A stretch of DNA of 64,000 nucleotides from Rhodococcus oryzae (GCF_005049235.1 NZ_SUMD01000004.1:186001-250000); one strand, 5' to 3'. Counted from the stretch's first letter, positions 1-10,815 are shown. Made by a program: numbers and translations. Notes: generated by a model not told the origin, from the letters alone.

Positions 1-1
1 G

Positions 2-1309
2 GTCGCGATCAAGCGTGAGCAGGTGAACAAGGCGCTGGTCGACCTGCAGATGTCCCGTGACGCGGCCGCCGCGGCCGCGGGTGCGGTCGGCATCAGCCAG
101 CAGGCCCTGCGGGACGCGGGCGCCCAGATCGAGTTGGCGCAGACCAGGTTCGACGAGTTCGCGGCCAGAACGTACAAGCAGGGCACCGGCCTCGCGTCCT
201 TCGCGTCGTTCCTGGGATCGCAGGGACCCGGCGACGTGCTCGACCGCGCCCAGGTGATGAAGATCCTCGCCACCAACAAGAATTCGGTGATGGACGCGCT
301 GCAACGCGCGAGAACCGAACAGGCGAACAAGGATTCGTCGACGCGCGAGGCGAAGCAACAGGCGGATGTCGCCGCCGTCGCGGCCGAGTCCCGCAAGTCC
401 GACGCCGAGAACGCCATCTCGGTCGCGAGGTCCGCGTTGGCGGAGCAGGCCGGCAAGAAGGCCGCGATCGAGGCACAGAAATCGTCGGCGGAGTCCGCGC
501 TCGCGGCGGCACGGGAGAATGTCTCCGGGCTGCAGAGCCAGCGTCAGGCCTTCGTCAACTGGGACACCCAGCGGGCGGCCGAGCAGGCCGCGATCGCCGC
601 AGCGGCTGCCGCTGCCCGAGAGGTCGCTGCCGCGGCCGCGGCGCGCGTCGCCGCGAACCAGGCGGCGAAGGACCGGGCCCGCGAGCTCGCCACGGGACAG
701 CGCCCGCACACCCAGATCGAGGACGACACGGCGACCGACTACGGCACCGAGGAATCGGGCACCGTCGACTCGGAATCCGAGGAGGCCGAGTCCGAAGCGT
801 CGGAGGAGTCCGAGGAGTCGCCGCCGGTCACCACCAAGCCGGTCAAGCCGAAGCCGAAGCCGAGCAAGCCCAAACCGGCCGTCACCGGCAGCGCCGCCGT
901 CGAGACCGCGATCGACCGAGGGATGTCGCAGCTCGGTGTCACCTACGCCTGGGGCGGCGGAGACGAGAACGGGCCGACCCTCGGTATCCGGGACGGTGGC
1001 GTGGCGGACAGTTACGGCGACTTCAACAAGGTCGGTTTCGACTGCTCGGGCCTGATGATCTACGCCTTCGCAGGCATCGGCGTCTCGCTGCCGCACTACA
1101 CCGGCTATCAGTACACGGCGGGCGAGCAGGTGCCGTCCTCGGAGATGCGACGCGGCGACATGATCTTCTATGGACCGAACGCCAGTCAGCATGTTGCGCT
1201 GTACCTTGGCAATGGGGAGATGCTGGAGGCGCCGCAGTCCGGTTCCATCGTCAAGGTGTCGCCGGTGCGCTGGGACGGCATGACCCCGTACGTGGTCCGA
1301 ATGGTGTAG
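2..1309 (+). CDS. NlpC/P60 peptidoglycan endopeptidase, RipA-like (5' end outside window)
   Basis: Secreted peptidoglycan hydrolase that would cut stem peptides during cell separation. The reading frame is open from the first bases of the window, so the start and the expected signal peptide lie upstream. Visible order: a long Ala/Glu/Gln/Arg-rich coiled coil (to about base 690), an acidic then Pro/Lys linker (about 720-890), and a C-terminal NlpC/P60 domain. The catalytic Cys is in DCSGL (codon 1043-1045) and the catalytic His in QHVALY (codon 1190-1192). This layout matches mycobacterial RipA (Rv1477), and moxR follows as in M. tuberculosis. The first in-frame GTG, at 23, is unlikely to be the true start because it falls inside the coiled coil. 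Confidence 0.9.
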   Translation, partial: VAIKREQVNKALVDLQMSRDAAAAAAGAVGISQQALRDAGAQIELAQTRFDEFAARTYKQGTGLASFASFLGSQGPGDVLDRAQVMKILATNKNSVMDALQRARTEQANKDSSTREAKQQADVAAVAAESRKSDAENAISVARSALAEQAGKKAAIEAQKSSAESALAAARENVSGLQSQRQAFVNWDTQRAAEQAAIAAAAAAAREVAAAAAARVAANQAAKDRARELATGQRPHTQIEDDTATDYGTEESGTVDSESEEAESEASEESEESPPVTTKPVKPKPKPSKPKPAVTGSAAVETAIDRGMSQLGVTYAWGGGDENGPTLGIRDGGVADSYGDFNKVGFDCSGLMIYAFAGIGVSLPHYTGYQYTAGEQVPSSEMRRGDMIFYGPNASQHVALYLGNGEMLEAPQSGSIVKVSPVRWDGMTPYVVRMV

Positions 1310-1373
1310 CGACCTGACCGCCTTCCGGGACACGGAGGCGGATCGAGGCGATCGATGTGAAAGCGGTGGATTC

Positions 1374-2495
1374 TTGGTGACCTCAGCTGACGGGGCAACC
1401 GGCAGTACGGACGTGCAGATCCTCGAGAAGGTGATCTACGAGGTCAAGCGAGTCATCGTCGGGCAGGACCGGCTGGTCGAGCGCATTCTCGTGGGGCTCC
1501 TCGCGAAGGGGCACGTGCTCCTCGAGGGCGTGCCGGGCGTCGCCAAGACGCTGGCGGTGGAGACCTTCGCGACCGTCGTCGGCGGTTCGTTCTCCCGGGT
1601 GCAGTTCACCCCGGACCTGGTGCCGACCGACCTGGTCGGTACCCGGATCTACCGGCAGGGCCGGGAGGAGTTCGACACCGAACTCGGTCCCGTCGTCGCG
1701 AACTTCGTGCTCGCCGACGAGATCAACCGGGCACCCGCGAAGGTCCAGTCGGCACTGCTCGAGGTGATGGCCGAGCGGCACGTCACCATCGGCGGCAAGA
1801 CGTTCCCCATGCCGGAGCCGTTCCTGGTGATGGCGACCCAGAACCCGATCGAGAGCGAGGGCGTCTACCAGCTGCCCGAGGCCCAGCGTGACCGCTTCCT
1901 GTTCAAGATCCTGGTGGACTACCCGTCCGTGGAGGAGGAGCGCGAGATCGTCTACCGGATGGGTGTCGCGGCTCCCGAGCCGAAGCCGATCCTGGATCCC
2001 GCCGAGCTGATCCGCCTGCAGAAGGCCGCAAGCGCGGTCTTCGTGCACCACGCCCTGGTGGACTACGTGGTTCGCGTCATCGCGGCCACCCGCACCCCCG
2101 CCGATCTCGGCCTCACCGACGTGGCCGGGTGGATCGCGTACGGCGCCTCGCCGCGCGCGACGCTCGGCATCATCGCCGCCTCGCGGGCCCTCGCGCTGAT
2201 GCGCGGACGTGACTACGTGGTGCCGCAGGACGTGCTCGAGGTGATCCCGGACGTGCTCCGCCACCGCCTGGTGCTCTCGTACGACGCCCTCGCGGACGAC
2301 GTCTCGCCCGACGACGTCATCACCCGGGTGTTGCAGAGCGTCGGTCTCCCGCAGGTGGCGGCCCAGCCGGTCGCCCCGCCCGCGCAGGCGCCGAACGGCG
2401 CGGTCGCCCCGCAGGCGGCCCCGCAGTCCAACGGCACGCCGCAGCAACAGGCTGTCGCCGACCCGACCGCGTCGGTCGGTGGCCAGCAGCGGTGA
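1374..2495 (+). CDS. moxR: MoxR-family AAA+ ATPase
   Basis: AAA+ chaperone-like ATPase of the MoxR family, usually working with VWA-domain partners. Walker A is GVPGVAKT at residues 52-59 and Walker B is LADEIN at about 113-118; an ATQNP sensor motif follows. The C-terminus carries a low-complexity Ala/Pro/Gln tail of about 40 residues. The start is TTG at 1374 or the adjacent GTG at 1377; neither has a strong Shine-Dalgarno. The stop overlaps the start of the DUF58 gene by 4 bases, so the genes are translationally coupled. Corresponds to moxR1 (Rv1479) by position. The client protein is not visible from sequence. Confidence 0.93.
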   Translation: MVTSADGATGSTDVQILEKVIYEVKRVIVGQDRLVERILVGLLAKGHVLLEGVPGVAKTLAVETFATVVGGSFSRVQFTPDLVPTDLVGTRIYRQGREEFDTELGPVVANFVLADEINRAPAKVQSALLEVMAERHVTIGGKTFPMPEPFLVMATQNPIESEGVYQLPEAQRDRFLFKILVDYPSVEEEREIVYRMGVAAPEPKPILDPAELIRLQKAASAVFVHHALVDYVVRVIAATRTPADLGLTDVAGWIAYGASPRATLGIIAASRALALMRGRDYVVPQDVLEVIPDVLRHRLVLSYDALADDVSPDDVITRVLQSVGLPQVAAQPVAPPAQAPNGAVAPQAAPQSNGTPQQQAVADPTASVGGQQR

Positions 2496-3460
2496 GCGCC
2501 CCGGCTCATCGTGACGGCGGCGCGTTGCCCTCGTTCCGTTCGGGCGAGCTGCGCAACCCGGAGCTGTCCGCGGCTCTGCGCACCCTCGAGCTGACGGTCC
2601 GCAGGCGGCTCGACGGCGTCCTGCACGGCGAGCACCTCGGGCTGATCCCGGGGCCGGGCACCGAATCGGGCGACGCCCGCGAGTACCAGCCCGGTGACGA
2701 CGTTCGCCAGATGGACTGGTCGGTGACCGCGAGGACGACGCATCCGCACGTGCGGATGTCGGTGGCCGATCGCGAGCTCGAGACGTGGCTGGTCGTCGAC
2801 CTGTCCGCGAGCCTCGACTTCGGGACGACCGGGGCCGAGAAGCGCGACCTGGCGGTGGCCGCCGCGGCCGCCGTCACCCACCTCACCAGCGGGGGCGGCA
2901 ACCGGATCGGCGCCATCGTCGCGACCGGCGAGCGGACCGTGCGCATCCCCGCGCGCGGCGGCCGGTTGCACGCGCAGGCCATGCTCCGGAAGATCGCGAC
3001 CACCCCACAGGCCCCGGACGGGGTGCGGGGCGACCTGCGCGGCGCGATCGAGTCACTGCGCCGACCGCAGCGCCGACGCGGTCTCGCCGTGGTGATCAGC
3101 GACTTCCTCGGTCCGATCGACTGGGAGCGGTCGATGCGCGCGTTGTCCGGCAGGCACGACCTGCTGGGCATCGAGGTCCTCGACCCCCGTGACCTGGAGC
3201 TGCCGGACGTCGGAGACGTGGTGCTGCACGACCCGGAGACGGGCCGGACCCGGGAATTCCATACCAGCCCGTCACTGCGTGCTGATTTCGCCGCTGCCGC
3301 GCAGGAGCACCGGCGCGCGGTCGAGCACACGCTGCGGGGGTGCGGCGCGCCCGTCCTGGCGCTGCGCACCGACCGGGACTGGATCGCCGATGTCGTTCGC
3401 TTCGTGGCGTCGCGCCGACACAGTTATGGTGCTCGGGTGAATCGGGTGCCGCGCCAGTGA
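2492..3460 (+). CDS. DUF58 domain protein
   Basis: Member of the DUF58 family that accompanies MoxR ATPases. The family signature GREYQPGDD-like segment is present here as [15 protein letters not shown] (about residues 64-78), followed by a VWA-like fold. GTG start at 2492 overlaps the moxR stop (GTGA). The stop overlaps the start of the next gene by 4 bases. The MoxR/DUF58/VWA trio is thought to act in assembly or metal insertion of surface proteins, but no specific target is known; equivalent of Rv1480. No transmembrane segment is obvious. Confidence 0.9.
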   Translation: MSAPAHRDGGALPSFRSGELRNPELSAALRTLELTVRRRLDGVLHGEHLGLIPGPGTESGDAREYQPGDDVRQMDWSVTARTTHPHVRMSVADRELETWLVVDLSASLDFGTTGAEKRDLAVAAAAAVTHLTSGGGNRIGAIVATGERTVRIPARGGRLHAQAMLRKIATTPQAPDGVRGDLRGAIESLRRPQRRRGLAVVISDFLGPIDWERSMRALSGRHDLLGIEVLDPRDLELPDVGDVVLHDPETGRTREFHTSPSLRADFAAAAQEHRRAVEHTLRGCGAPVLALRTDRDWIADVVRFVASRRHSYGARVNRVPRQ

Positions 3461-4437
3461 GCTTCGCTGATTTCGCGTCCCCGCTGTGGTTGGCGTTCCT
3501 CGTGGTGGTGGCGGCCCTCGCCGTCGCCTACGTCCTCGTCCAGCGCACCAGGCACAAGCATCTGCTCCGGTTCTCCAACCTCGAGCTGCTCGAGAAGGTC
3601 GCCCCGTCGCGGCCAGGGCGTTACCGGCACGTGCCCACCGCTCTGGTGCTGTGCGGACTGTTGCTGCTCACGGTGGCGCTCGCCGGCCCGACCTCGGAGA
3701 AGCGGGTGCCGCGGAACCGGGCCACCGTGATCATGGTGATCGACGTTTCCCTGTCGATGAAGGCCACCGACGTCGAGCCGACCCGGTTCGACGCAGCCAA
3801 GGCCGCCGCGAAGGACTTCGCGGACGGGCTGACGCCCGGGATCAACCTCGGGCTGGTCGCGTTCGCGGGTACCGCCTCGGTCCTGGTCTCGCCGACCATC
3901 AATCGCGAGGAGACCAAGACCGCGATCGACCACCTCAAGCTGAGCGAACGCACGGCGACGGGCGAGGCCATCTTCACCTCGCTGCAGTCGATCGAGACGC
4001 TCGGCGCGGTCCTGGGCGGCGGGGATCAGGCGCCGCCCGCGCGGATCGTGCTCCTCTCCGACGGCAAGCAGACGGTTCCCGACGATCCCGATGCCCCGCG
4101 CGGCGGCTACACCGCCGCCAGGGAGGCGAAGGAGAAGGGCGTGCCGATCTCGACGATCTCGTTCGGTACCACCTACGGCACCGTCGACATCGAGGACGAG
4201 CGGATCCCGGTCCCGGTCGACGATCCGTCGCTTCGCGAGATCGCGAACCTGTCCGGAGGTAGTTTCTTCACGGCGTCCAGCCTCGAGGAACTGCGCAAGG
4301 TCTACGACACCCTCGAGGAACAGATCGGGTTCGAGACGACAAGGGGCGACGCCAGCAGGCCCTGGCTCGTGCTCGGGGTGCTGTGCACCACGGCGGGGCT
4401 CGCCATGGCGCTGGTTCTGCGCCAACGCCTGCCCTGA
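3457..4437 (+). CDS. VWA-domain membrane protein (Rv1481-like)
   Basis: Membrane-anchored von Willebrand A domain protein. Two N-terminal membrane segments (about residues 10-27 and 61-78) precede a VWA domain with an intact MIDAS motif DVSLS at 96-100. A third hydrophobic segment lies at the C-terminus (around [15 protein letters not shown]). I place the start at GTG 3457, overlapping the DUF58 stop as GTGA; the open frame runs further upstream to 3340, but that stretch lies inside the previous gene and is Arg-rich shadow sequence. Third gene of the moxR-DUF58-VWA operon; equivalent of Rv1481. Confidence 0.9.
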   Translation: MSFADFASPLWLAFLVVVAALAVAYVLVQRTRHKHLLRFSNLELLEKVAPSRPGRYRHVPTALVLCGLLLLTVALAGPTSEKRVPRNRATVIMVIDVSLSMKATDVEPTRFDAAKAAAKDFADGLTPGINLGLVAFAGTASVLVSPTINREETKTAIDHLKLSERTATGEAIFTSLQSIETLGAVLGGGDQAPPARIVLLSDGKQTVPDDPDAPRGGYTAAREAKEKGVPISTISFGTTYGTVDIEDERIPVPVDDPSLREIANLSGGSFFTASSLEELRKVYDTLEEQIGFETTRGDASRPWLVLGVLCTTAGLAMALVLRQRLP

Positions 4438-4499
4438 CGGGGCCATGACCCGTCACAATTCCACCGACCGACGCCGATACGGCGTACACGAACAGATAG

Positions 4500-5231
<732 letters not shown>

Positions 5232-5283
5232 GTCCGCTCGAAACATCACGCACCCAACGACTTTCATTCACAGGAGTAGAAAC

Positions 5284-6081
5284 ATGGGCGGACTGCTCGA
5301 AGGCAAGACCATCCTCGTCACCGGGATCATCACCGACTCGTCGATCGCATTCCACGTCGCGAAGGTGGCGCAGGAGCAGGGCGCGAAGGTCATCATCACC
5401 GGGTTCGACCGGCTGCGGCTGATCGACCGCATCGCGCAGCGCCTGCCGCAGCCGGTGCCGCCGGCGATCGAGCTCAACGTGCAGGACGATGAGCACCTCG
5501 CGACATTGGCGGACCGCGTCCGTGAGCTCGCGCCCGAGGGCATCGACGGCGTCGTGCACTCCATCGCGTTCTCTCCGCGCTCCGGCCTGGGTGCACCCTT
5601 CCTCGACGCGCCGTGGTCGGACATCTCGACCGCACTCGAGGTGTCGGCCTACTCGTACGCGTCGCTGGCGAAGGCGCTGCTGCCGGTGCTCAACGACAAC
5701 GCCTCGATCGTCGGCATGGATTTCGACCCGTCGCGGGCGATGCCGTTCTACAACTGGATGGGTGTCTCGAAGGCCACCCTCGAGGCAGTCAACCGCTACG
5801 TGGCGAAGGAGGTCGGCGTCCGTGGCATCCGCTCGAACCTCGTCGCCGCGGGTCCGATCAAGACCCTGGCCGCCAAGGCCATCGCGGGCGACAGCACCGG
5901 ACCGGGTGCCGAGCTCGACAGGCTGAACACGGGTTGGGACGACGTCGCACCGATCGGCTGGAACGTCGATGACCCGACGCCCGTCGCCAAGAGCGTCTGC
6001 ACGGTGCTCTCGGACTGGCTGCCCGGTACCAGCGCCTCGATCATCTACGTCGACGGCGGCTTCCACGCGATGGCCGGATAG
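5284..6081 (+). CDS. inhA: Enoyl-ACP reductase InhA
   Basis: NADH-dependent enoyl-ACP reductase of FAS-II, the isoniazid target in mycobacteria. 265 residues against 269 in M. tuberculosis. Cofactor loop [11 protein letters not shown] begins at residue 14, with Ser20 and Ile21 as in the mycobacterial enzyme. Catalytic Tyr156 and Lys163 lie in FYNWMGVSK. Ser93 aligns with Ser94 of M. tuberculosis InhA, a known resistance position. Shine-Dalgarno AGGAGTAGAAAC precedes ATG 5284. Downstream of fabG1 and 17 bases before hemH; likely one transcript. Confidence 0.96.
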   Translation: MGGLLEGKTILVTGIITDSSIAFHVAKVAQEQGAKVIITGFDRLRLIDRIAQRLPQPVPPAIELNVQDDEHLATLADRVRELAPEGIDGVVHSIAFSPRSGLGAPFLDAPWSDISTALEVSAYSYASLAKALLPVLNDNASIVGMDFDPSRAMPFYNWMGVSKATLEAVNRYVAKEVGVRGIRSNLVAAGPIKTLAAKAIAGDSTGPGAELDRLNTGWDDVAPIGWNVDDPTPVAKSVCTVLSDWLPGTSASIIYVDGGFHAMAG

Positions 6082-6098
6082 GTACGAGCTCTCACACC

Positions 6099-7154
6099 AT
6101 GACCACCGAGTTCGATGCCCTGCTGCTGCTCTCCTTCGGCGGACCCGAGAAGCCCGACGACGTCCGCCCCTTCCTGGAGAATGTGACCAGGGGCAGGGGA
6201 GTGCCGCCCGAGCGCCTCGACGAGGTGGTCGAGCACTACCTGCACTTCGGTGGGGTATCGCCGATCAATCGGCTCAACCGCGACATCATCGCCGCGGTCG
6301 AGTCGGAGTTCGCCGGTGCGGGAATCGAATTGCCGATCTACTTCGGTAACCGCAACTGGCATCCGATGGTCGAGGACACCGTCGCTCGCATGCGCGACGA
6401 CGGTGTCCGCTCGGCGCTTGTGTTCCCCACTTCGGCGTGGGGCGGCTACTCGGGGTGCCGGCAGTATCACGAGGACATCGAGCGGGCCAGGTCCGCGGTC
6501 GGCGACGGTGCGCCCGCACTGGTGAAGTTGCGCCAGTACTACGACCACCCCCTGCTCATCGCCGCGTTCGCCGAGGCGATCGTCGCGGCCCGCGAGCAGC
6601 TCCCGGCCGATCGGCGCGCCGGGGCCCGGCTCGTGTTCACCGCGCACTCGATCCCGGTCTCCGCCGACGCCTCGGCTGGTCCGCCCGCCGACGGCGGCAG
6701 GCTCTACAGCCGCCAGGTGGCCGAGGCCGCCCGGTTGTGTGCGGACGCAGTCGGTGTCGAGGAGTTCGACCTGGTCTGGCAGTCGCGGTCGGGTCCGCCG
6801 CAGATCCCGTGGCTCGAGCCCGACATCTGTGATCACCTCGACGCGCTGGCCGCGGCAGGCACCGAGGCAGTGATCGTGTGCCCAGTTGGTTTCGTCTCCG
6901 ATCATCTCGAGGTGATCTGGGACCTGGACACCGAGGCAAGGGACAGGGCCGCCGAGCTCGGGCTGGGCTACGTCCGGGTCGGCACGCCTGGCACCGATCC
7001 GCGCTTCGCGCAGTTGGTTTCGGCGCTGGTGCGGGAGCAGTCGGACGGGGCCGCCCCGCAGCGGCTCGGATCGGAACCGCTGTACGGAGCAGGTGCGAAC
7101 GGCGCCCTGTGCGCGGTGGCGTGCTGCGAGCCACCTCGCAGGCCGGGGCGCTGA
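6099..7154 (+). CDS. hemH: Ferrochelatase (coproporphyrin III type)
   Basis: Inserts Fe2+ into coproporphyrin III in the actinobacterial coproporphyrin-dependent heme pathway. Family hallmarks: LLLSFGGPE at the N-terminus, catalytic His in FTAHSIP, and the acidic partner in [10 protein letters not shown]. The C-terminal CAVACCE segment plus an internal Cys in YSGCRQY fit the [2Fe-2S] cluster known from actinobacterial ferrochelatases. 351 residues. It lies 17 bases after inhA, as Rv1485 follows Rv1484, and ends 9 bases before a convergent VOC gene. Confidence 0.95.
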   Translation: MTTEFDALLLLSFGGPEKPDDVRPFLENVTRGRGVPPERLDEVVEHYLHFGGVSPINRLNRDIIAAVESEFAGAGIELPIYFGNRNWHPMVEDTVARMRDDGVRSALVFPTSAWGGYSGCRQYHEDIERARSAVGDGAPALVKLRQYYDHPLLIAAFAEAIVAAREQLPADRRAGARLVFTAHSIPVSADASAGPPADGGRLYSRQVAEAARLCADAVGVEEFDLVWQSRSGPPQIPWLEPDICDHLDALAAAGTEAVIVCPVGFVSDHLEVIWDLDTEARDRAAELGLGYVRVGTPGTDPRFAQLVSALVREQSDGAAPQRLGSEPLYGAGANGALCAVACCEPPRRPGR

Positions 7155-7163
7155 CCGCTCGGA

Positions 7164-7544
7164 TCAGCCGGAGATCTGTTGCAGGGTCCAGCTGTTGCCA
7201 TCCGGGTCGGTGAAGCCCGCGTACGAGACGGTCGGCTTGCCAGGGGCGCCCATCTCCTCGACCTCACCCATCTCCACGCCGCGGCCCGCGAGTTCGGCCC
7301 GTGCGCCGTGGATGTCGTCGGCGACCAGGTGCAGGCCCTTCACCGAACCCGGAGTCGTGTCGACGATGCCGATGCCGAAACAGATGGAGCAGGCCGACCC
7401 GGGCGGGGTCAGCTGTACGACGCGGAACTGATCGCCCGCGCTGTGATCGTGGTCGAGCGTGAAACCCGCCTTGTCGATGTAGAAGGACTTCGCACGATCG
7501 ACGTCGGCGACGGGAAGCGGTACGAGTTGGAGTCTCAGGTCCAC
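7164..7544 (-). CDS. VOC-family glyoxalase/bleomycin-resistance-like protein
   Basis: Small vicinal-oxygen-chelate fold protein of 126 residues. Begins with the typical beta strand LQLVPLPVADVDRAKSFY and ends with GFTDPDGNSWTLQQ, both hallmarks of VOC proteins. Such proteins bind a metal or small molecule; the substrate cannot be deduced. GTG start at 7544. Convergent with hemH and divergent from the methyltransferase at 7691. Not part of the Rv1485-Rv1487 order, so probably an insertion in this lineage. Confidence 0.8.
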   Translation of the reverse strand: MDLRLQLVPLPVADVDRAKSFYIDKAGFTLDHDHSAGDQFRVVQLTPPGSACSICFGIGIVDTTPGSVKGLHLVADDIHGARAELAGRGVEMGEVEEMGAPGKPTVSYAGFTDPDGNSWTLQQISG

Positions 7545-7690
7545 GGTGGTCTGCCCTCTCCTGTGCGTGTCTGGGGACGATCATCGTGGATCCTCCTCCT
7601 CGGCCCGACCGGTTGTCGACGTACCTCGCCGACGGTGTCGGGTCGGCGAACAGCGGCGTAATGTTCGGACCGTCGGAACCTGGAGAGGCG

Positions 7691-8590
7691 ATGGTACTGA
7701 TGCGTACCGACGGAGACACCTGGGACATCGTGAGCAGCGTGGGCCGCACCGCATTGGGGGTGGCGACCTTCAGGGCGCTGGAATCGGAACGTCCCGATCC
7801 ACTGATCACGGACGGATTCGCACGCTGGTTCGTGGAGGCGGCCGGTGACCAACACTTCACCCGGCTGCTGGCCGACCCGTCCCCACTCGAGAAGATGCCG
7901 TTCTTCTTTCCTGGCTTCATGGGCGTGCGGACCAGGTTCTTCGACGAGTACTTCACCGCGGCGTCCGCCGACGGGGTGGCGCAGGCGGTGATCGTTGCGG
8001 CCGGACTGGACGCGCGGGCCTACCGACTGGACTGGGCGCCGGACGTGGCGGTTTTCGAGGTCGACCAGCCGAAGGTGCTGGCTTTCAAATCCCGCGTGCT
8101 CGACGCGCACGGCGCCCGGCCGAAGGTCGATCGCAGGCCCGTCGCCGTCGACCTGCGCGAGGACTGGCCTGCCGCGCTGGAGGCCGGGGGATTCGACCCC
8201 GGCAGGCCGTGTGCCTGGTCGGCCGAGGGCCTGCTGCCGTACCTTCCCGGCGCCGCGCACGATGCGCTCTTCGAACGGATCGACGGGCTCTCGGCGGCGG
8301 GCAGCCGGATCGCCCTCGACGGGTTCGGTGCCGGGACGGACGTGAAACGGTTCCTTGCGTTGCGGGACAAGTACTTCGGGGACAAGCAGTTGGACGACAT
8401 CGATATCGCGTCACTGTTCTACGACGACGAACGGGCCGACCCGGCGCAGTGGTTGACCGACCACGGCTGGACCGTGCGGCGGTTCAGCCCGGTCGAACTC
8501 ACCGCGGCCTACGGTGTGGAGGTCCCGGATCTTCCCGACGACCTCGCGGACCTGGCGCGGACCCCCGCGTACCTGACGGCCACGAAATAG
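7691..8590 (+). CDS. SAM-dependent methyltransferase, TIGR00027/LCMT-like family
   Basis: Class I methyltransferase of the large actinobacterial family related to leucine carboxyl methyltransferases. Motifs: RTDGDTWDIVSSVG at the N-terminus, AGLDARAYRLDW (SAM loop), EVDQPKVL, and WSAEGLLPYL. The frame is open from 7586, but I choose ATG 7691 because GGAGAG lies at 7682-7687 with correct spacing and because family members begin just before RTDGDTWD. This gives 299 residues. Methyl acceptor unknown. Convergent with the gene ending at 8599. Confidence 0.85.
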   Translation: MVLMRTDGDTWDIVSSVGRTALGVATFRALESERPDPLITDGFARWFVEAAGDQHFTRLLADPSPLEKMPFFFPGFMGVRTRFFDEYFTAASADGVAQAVIVAAGLDARAYRLDWAPDVAVFEVDQPKVLAFKSRVLDAHGARPKVDRRPVAVDLREDWPAALEAGGFDPGRPCAWSAEGLLPYLPGAAHDALFERIDGLSAAGSRIALDGFGAGTDVKRFLALRDKYFGDKQLDDIDIASLFYDDERADPAQWLTDHGWTVRRFSPVELTAAYGVEVPDLPDDLADLARTPAYLTATK

Positions 8591-8598
8591 CGGCCGGG

Positions 8599-9411
8599 TC
8601 ACACCCGAGGCCGGGCCGCTCGCACGGTCGCGGCGACCGCCCCCAGGCGGGCCGTCCGGATCGTCGACCAGAGCGGCCGAAGGGTCTCCTCGCGTGCCGC
8701 CACGCCCGCGGCGGTCTGCGCCCGGACTCCGGTTTCGCCCGCGACGGTGAGGATCGCGGCCACCTGGTCGGCGGTGTCGAAGATGCGCAGCGCGCGATCG
8801 GGAGTCGATTCGGGGTAGCTGTGGTGCGAGAACTCCTCGAGCGCCTCGGCGACTCGGGCGCGCGGGTCGCGGTCGTCTGCGGCGAACCCGCCGCGCATCG
8901 AGGCGAGGGTGTCGGCGGCGTCGCGGACGGCGCTGCGCATCTCGAACTCCGCCTCGCCCAACCCCATCTGTTCGGCCTGCTGCGGGATGACCGGCACCGG
9001 GAACACCGTCCAGCGCAGCACATCCGGGCCCTCCACGGTGGGCACGATGCCGACCCCCTGCCGGCCGGGCGCGCCGACCAGGATGCCCTCCTCGGCGTGG
9101 ATGGCGGCCGCCGCGAAGTCGGTACCGGTGGGCAACCCTCGGACGTCACCCGGTGCGGGCAACACGAGGGTGAGCTGGGTGTCCGGGTCCTCGGCGCTCA
9201 GCATGCGGGCGATCCGCATCAACACGATCGGTCCGTTGTCCTGGAGCTGCGGCCAGGGCAGGTCCAGGCGCAGCGCCACCTCGGCGTCGCCCGCGCCCAC
9301 CAGGTGCATGGGCGCCCAGGACTGGACGGCGTCGATGACGTCGTCGGGGGAGCTGGCCCCCGCGAGCCAGGAGGCGCCCCACAGGGTCAAGGTGGTGCTG
9401 GGACAGGACAC
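8599..9411 (-). CDS. Conserved hypothetical protein (Rv1486c homologue)
   Basis: Unknown function. About 270 residues; the N-terminus SCPSTTLTLWGASWLAG and its position between hemH and the nfeD-like gene match M. tuberculosis Rv1486c. No membrane segments, signal peptide or recognised catalytic motif. The open frame runs up to 9567, but GTG 9411 is preferred because it agrees with the family N-terminus and leaves a 67-base divergent promoter region to the DUF3097 gene. Confidence 0.75.
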   Translation of the reverse strand: MSCPSTTLTLWGASWLAGASSPDDVIDAVQSWAPMHLVGAGDAEVALRLDLPWPQLQDNGPIVLMRIARMLSAEDPDTQLTLVLPAPGDVRGLPTGTDFAAAAIHAEEGILVGAPGRQGVGIVPTVEGPDVLRWTVFPVPVIPQQAEQMGLGEAEFEMRSAVRDAADTLASMRGGFAADDRDPRARVAEALEEFSHHSYPESTPDRALRIFDTADQVAAILTVAGETGVRAQTAAGVAAREETLRPLWSTIRTARLGAVAATVRAARPRV

Positions 9412-9478
9412 GGTATTCCAGCATAGGTCGGCGTGGCGGGCTGCGACCAACCGAATCGGTGTCCTAGCGTTGTCGATC

Positions 9479-10309
9479 GTGAGTGCACGCGATATGTACG
9501 GCGGAAACATCTTCTCCGGCCACACCCGTAGCCGACGACCGGAGTACCCGAAGGTCCCCGCGGACAAGGGGCTCGTGGTCGAGGACTCGGCGACCGGCTA
9601 CTGCGGCGCGGTGGTGGGCATGGAGAAGACGTACGACGGCGACTACGTGCGCCTCGAGGACTCCCGACGCCAGACGCGACTGTTCGCCATGCGTGAGGCT
9701 GCCTTCCTGATCGACGGAAAGCCGGTGACCCTGGTGCGGCCGACCGCCGCGAAGAAGCAGGCCGCGGCCACCAGGTCCGCGTCCGGATCGACCCGGGTGG
9801 AGGGGCTGAAGGCCCGCACCGCGCTGCCGAGCCGGATCTGGGTGGAGGGCATTCACGACGCCGCGCTGGTCGAGCGGGTCTGGGGCCACGACCTGCGGGT
9901 CGAGGGCGTCGTGGTCGAGCACCTGGAGGGGCTCGACAATCTCGCCGACCGGCTGGCCGAGTTCCGGCCAGGACCTGGACGGCGGGTCGGCGTGCTCGCC
10001 GACCACCTGGTCGAGGGCTCGAAGGAGTCCCGGATGACGCAGAACGTCGGGCCGCACGTGCTGGTCACCGGGCACCCGTACATCGACGTCTGGGAGGCGG
10101 TGCGGCCCAAGGCGGTCGGCATCGCGGCGTGGCCGAAGATCCCGCGCGGGCAGGACTGGAAGACGGGAATCTGCCGCGAGCTGGGCTGGGGGACCCCGCA
10201 GGACGGGTGGCGCCGGGTCTATGGCGCCGTGTCCAGCTTCCGCGACCTGGAGTCGCCGCTGATCGGGGCGGTCGAGCGACTGGTCGACTTCGTCACCGCC
10301 GCGGACTGA
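9479..10309 (+). CDS. DUF3097 family protein
   Basis: Cytosolic protein of unknown function restricted mainly to actinobacteria. Family-like features: an N-terminal VPADKGLVVED segment followed by YCGAVVG, a central RIWVEGIHDAALVERVWGHDLR block reminiscent of Toprim-like (DxD and Glu) folds, and GVLADHLVEGSKES. 276 residues from GTG 9479; an ATG in frame at 9494 is an alternative. The frame is open upstream to 8909, but that part overlaps the divergent gene and is shadow sequence. Its position between the Rv1486c and Rv1487 homologues is not the M. tuberculosis order. Confidence 0.8.
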   Translation: MSARDMYGGNIFSGHTRSRRPEYPKVPADKGLVVEDSATGYCGAVVGMEKTYDGDYVRLEDSRRQTRLFAMREAAFLIDGKPVTLVRPTAAKKQAAATRSASGSTRVEGLKARTALPSRIWVEGIHDAALVERVWGHDLRVEGVVVEHLEGLDNLADRLAEFRPGPGRRVGVLADHLVEGSKESRMTQNVGPHVLVTGHPYIDVWEAVRPKAVGIAAWPKIPRGQDWKTGICRELGWGTPQDGWRRVYGAVSSFRDLESPLIGAVERLVDFVTAAD

Positions 10310-10363
10310 TATCACGGTGCTTTCCCGGGCCGCACTCCGGCGGAACTCTGGTTAGATGGTGTT

Positions 10364-10795
10364 GTGGCAGCACTTGTCTGGCTGATAGCAGGAGTTTTGC
10401 TGGCCGCGGCCGAGGCATTGTCGGGGGACTTCTTCCTGTTGATGTTGGCCGGCGGCGCATTCGCCACGGCCGGGGTCAGTGCGGTGACCGACTGGCCGGT
10501 GTGGATCGACGCAGTCGTGTTCGGCGTGGTGTCGCTCGCGCTCGTCCTCGGGGTGCGGCCCGCGTTGCTGCGCCGCTTCGCGAAGCCGCCGCTGGTGCCA
10601 ACCAATGTCGAGGCGCTGGCGGGTAAACATGCGCTGGTGCTCGAGGAGGTTGCCGAGCACGCGGGCCAGATCAAGCTCGCAGGCGAGGTGTGGACCGCGC
10701 GCCCGCTCGACAGTTCCGAGGTGTATCCGCCAGGAACGACCGTGACCGTGATGGAGATTGACGGCGCGACCGCCGTCGTATGGAGGGGACCCTGA
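10364..10795 (+). CDS. NfeD-like membrane protein (Rv1487-like)
   Basis: Short NfeD-family protein: two to three membrane helices in residues 1-65 followed by a small OB-fold domain (GKHALVLEEVAEHAGQIK, VYPPGTTVTVMEIDG). These proteins pair with SPFH/stomatin-like proteins, and the next gene is one. 143 residues, against 144 for Rv1487. GTG start at 10364, with no strong Shine-Dalgarno. The stop lies 20 bases before the chosen SPFH start, so the two genes form a tight unit. Confidence 0.88.
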   Translation: MAALVWLIAGVLLAAAEALSGDFFLLMLAGGAFATAGVSAVTDWPVWIDAVVFGVVSLALVLGVRPALLRRFAKPPLVPTNVEALAGKHALVLEEVAEHAGQIKLAGEVWTARPLDSSEVYPPGTTVTVMEIDGATAVVWRGP

Positions 10796-10815
10796 ATGGC
10801 TGGAGGGATGTGCAC

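Noticed and set aside
590-660. GC-rich alanine-codon tract in the first gene
   Set aside because: It is the alanine-rich coiled coil of RipA-type hydrolases, not a regulatory repeat.
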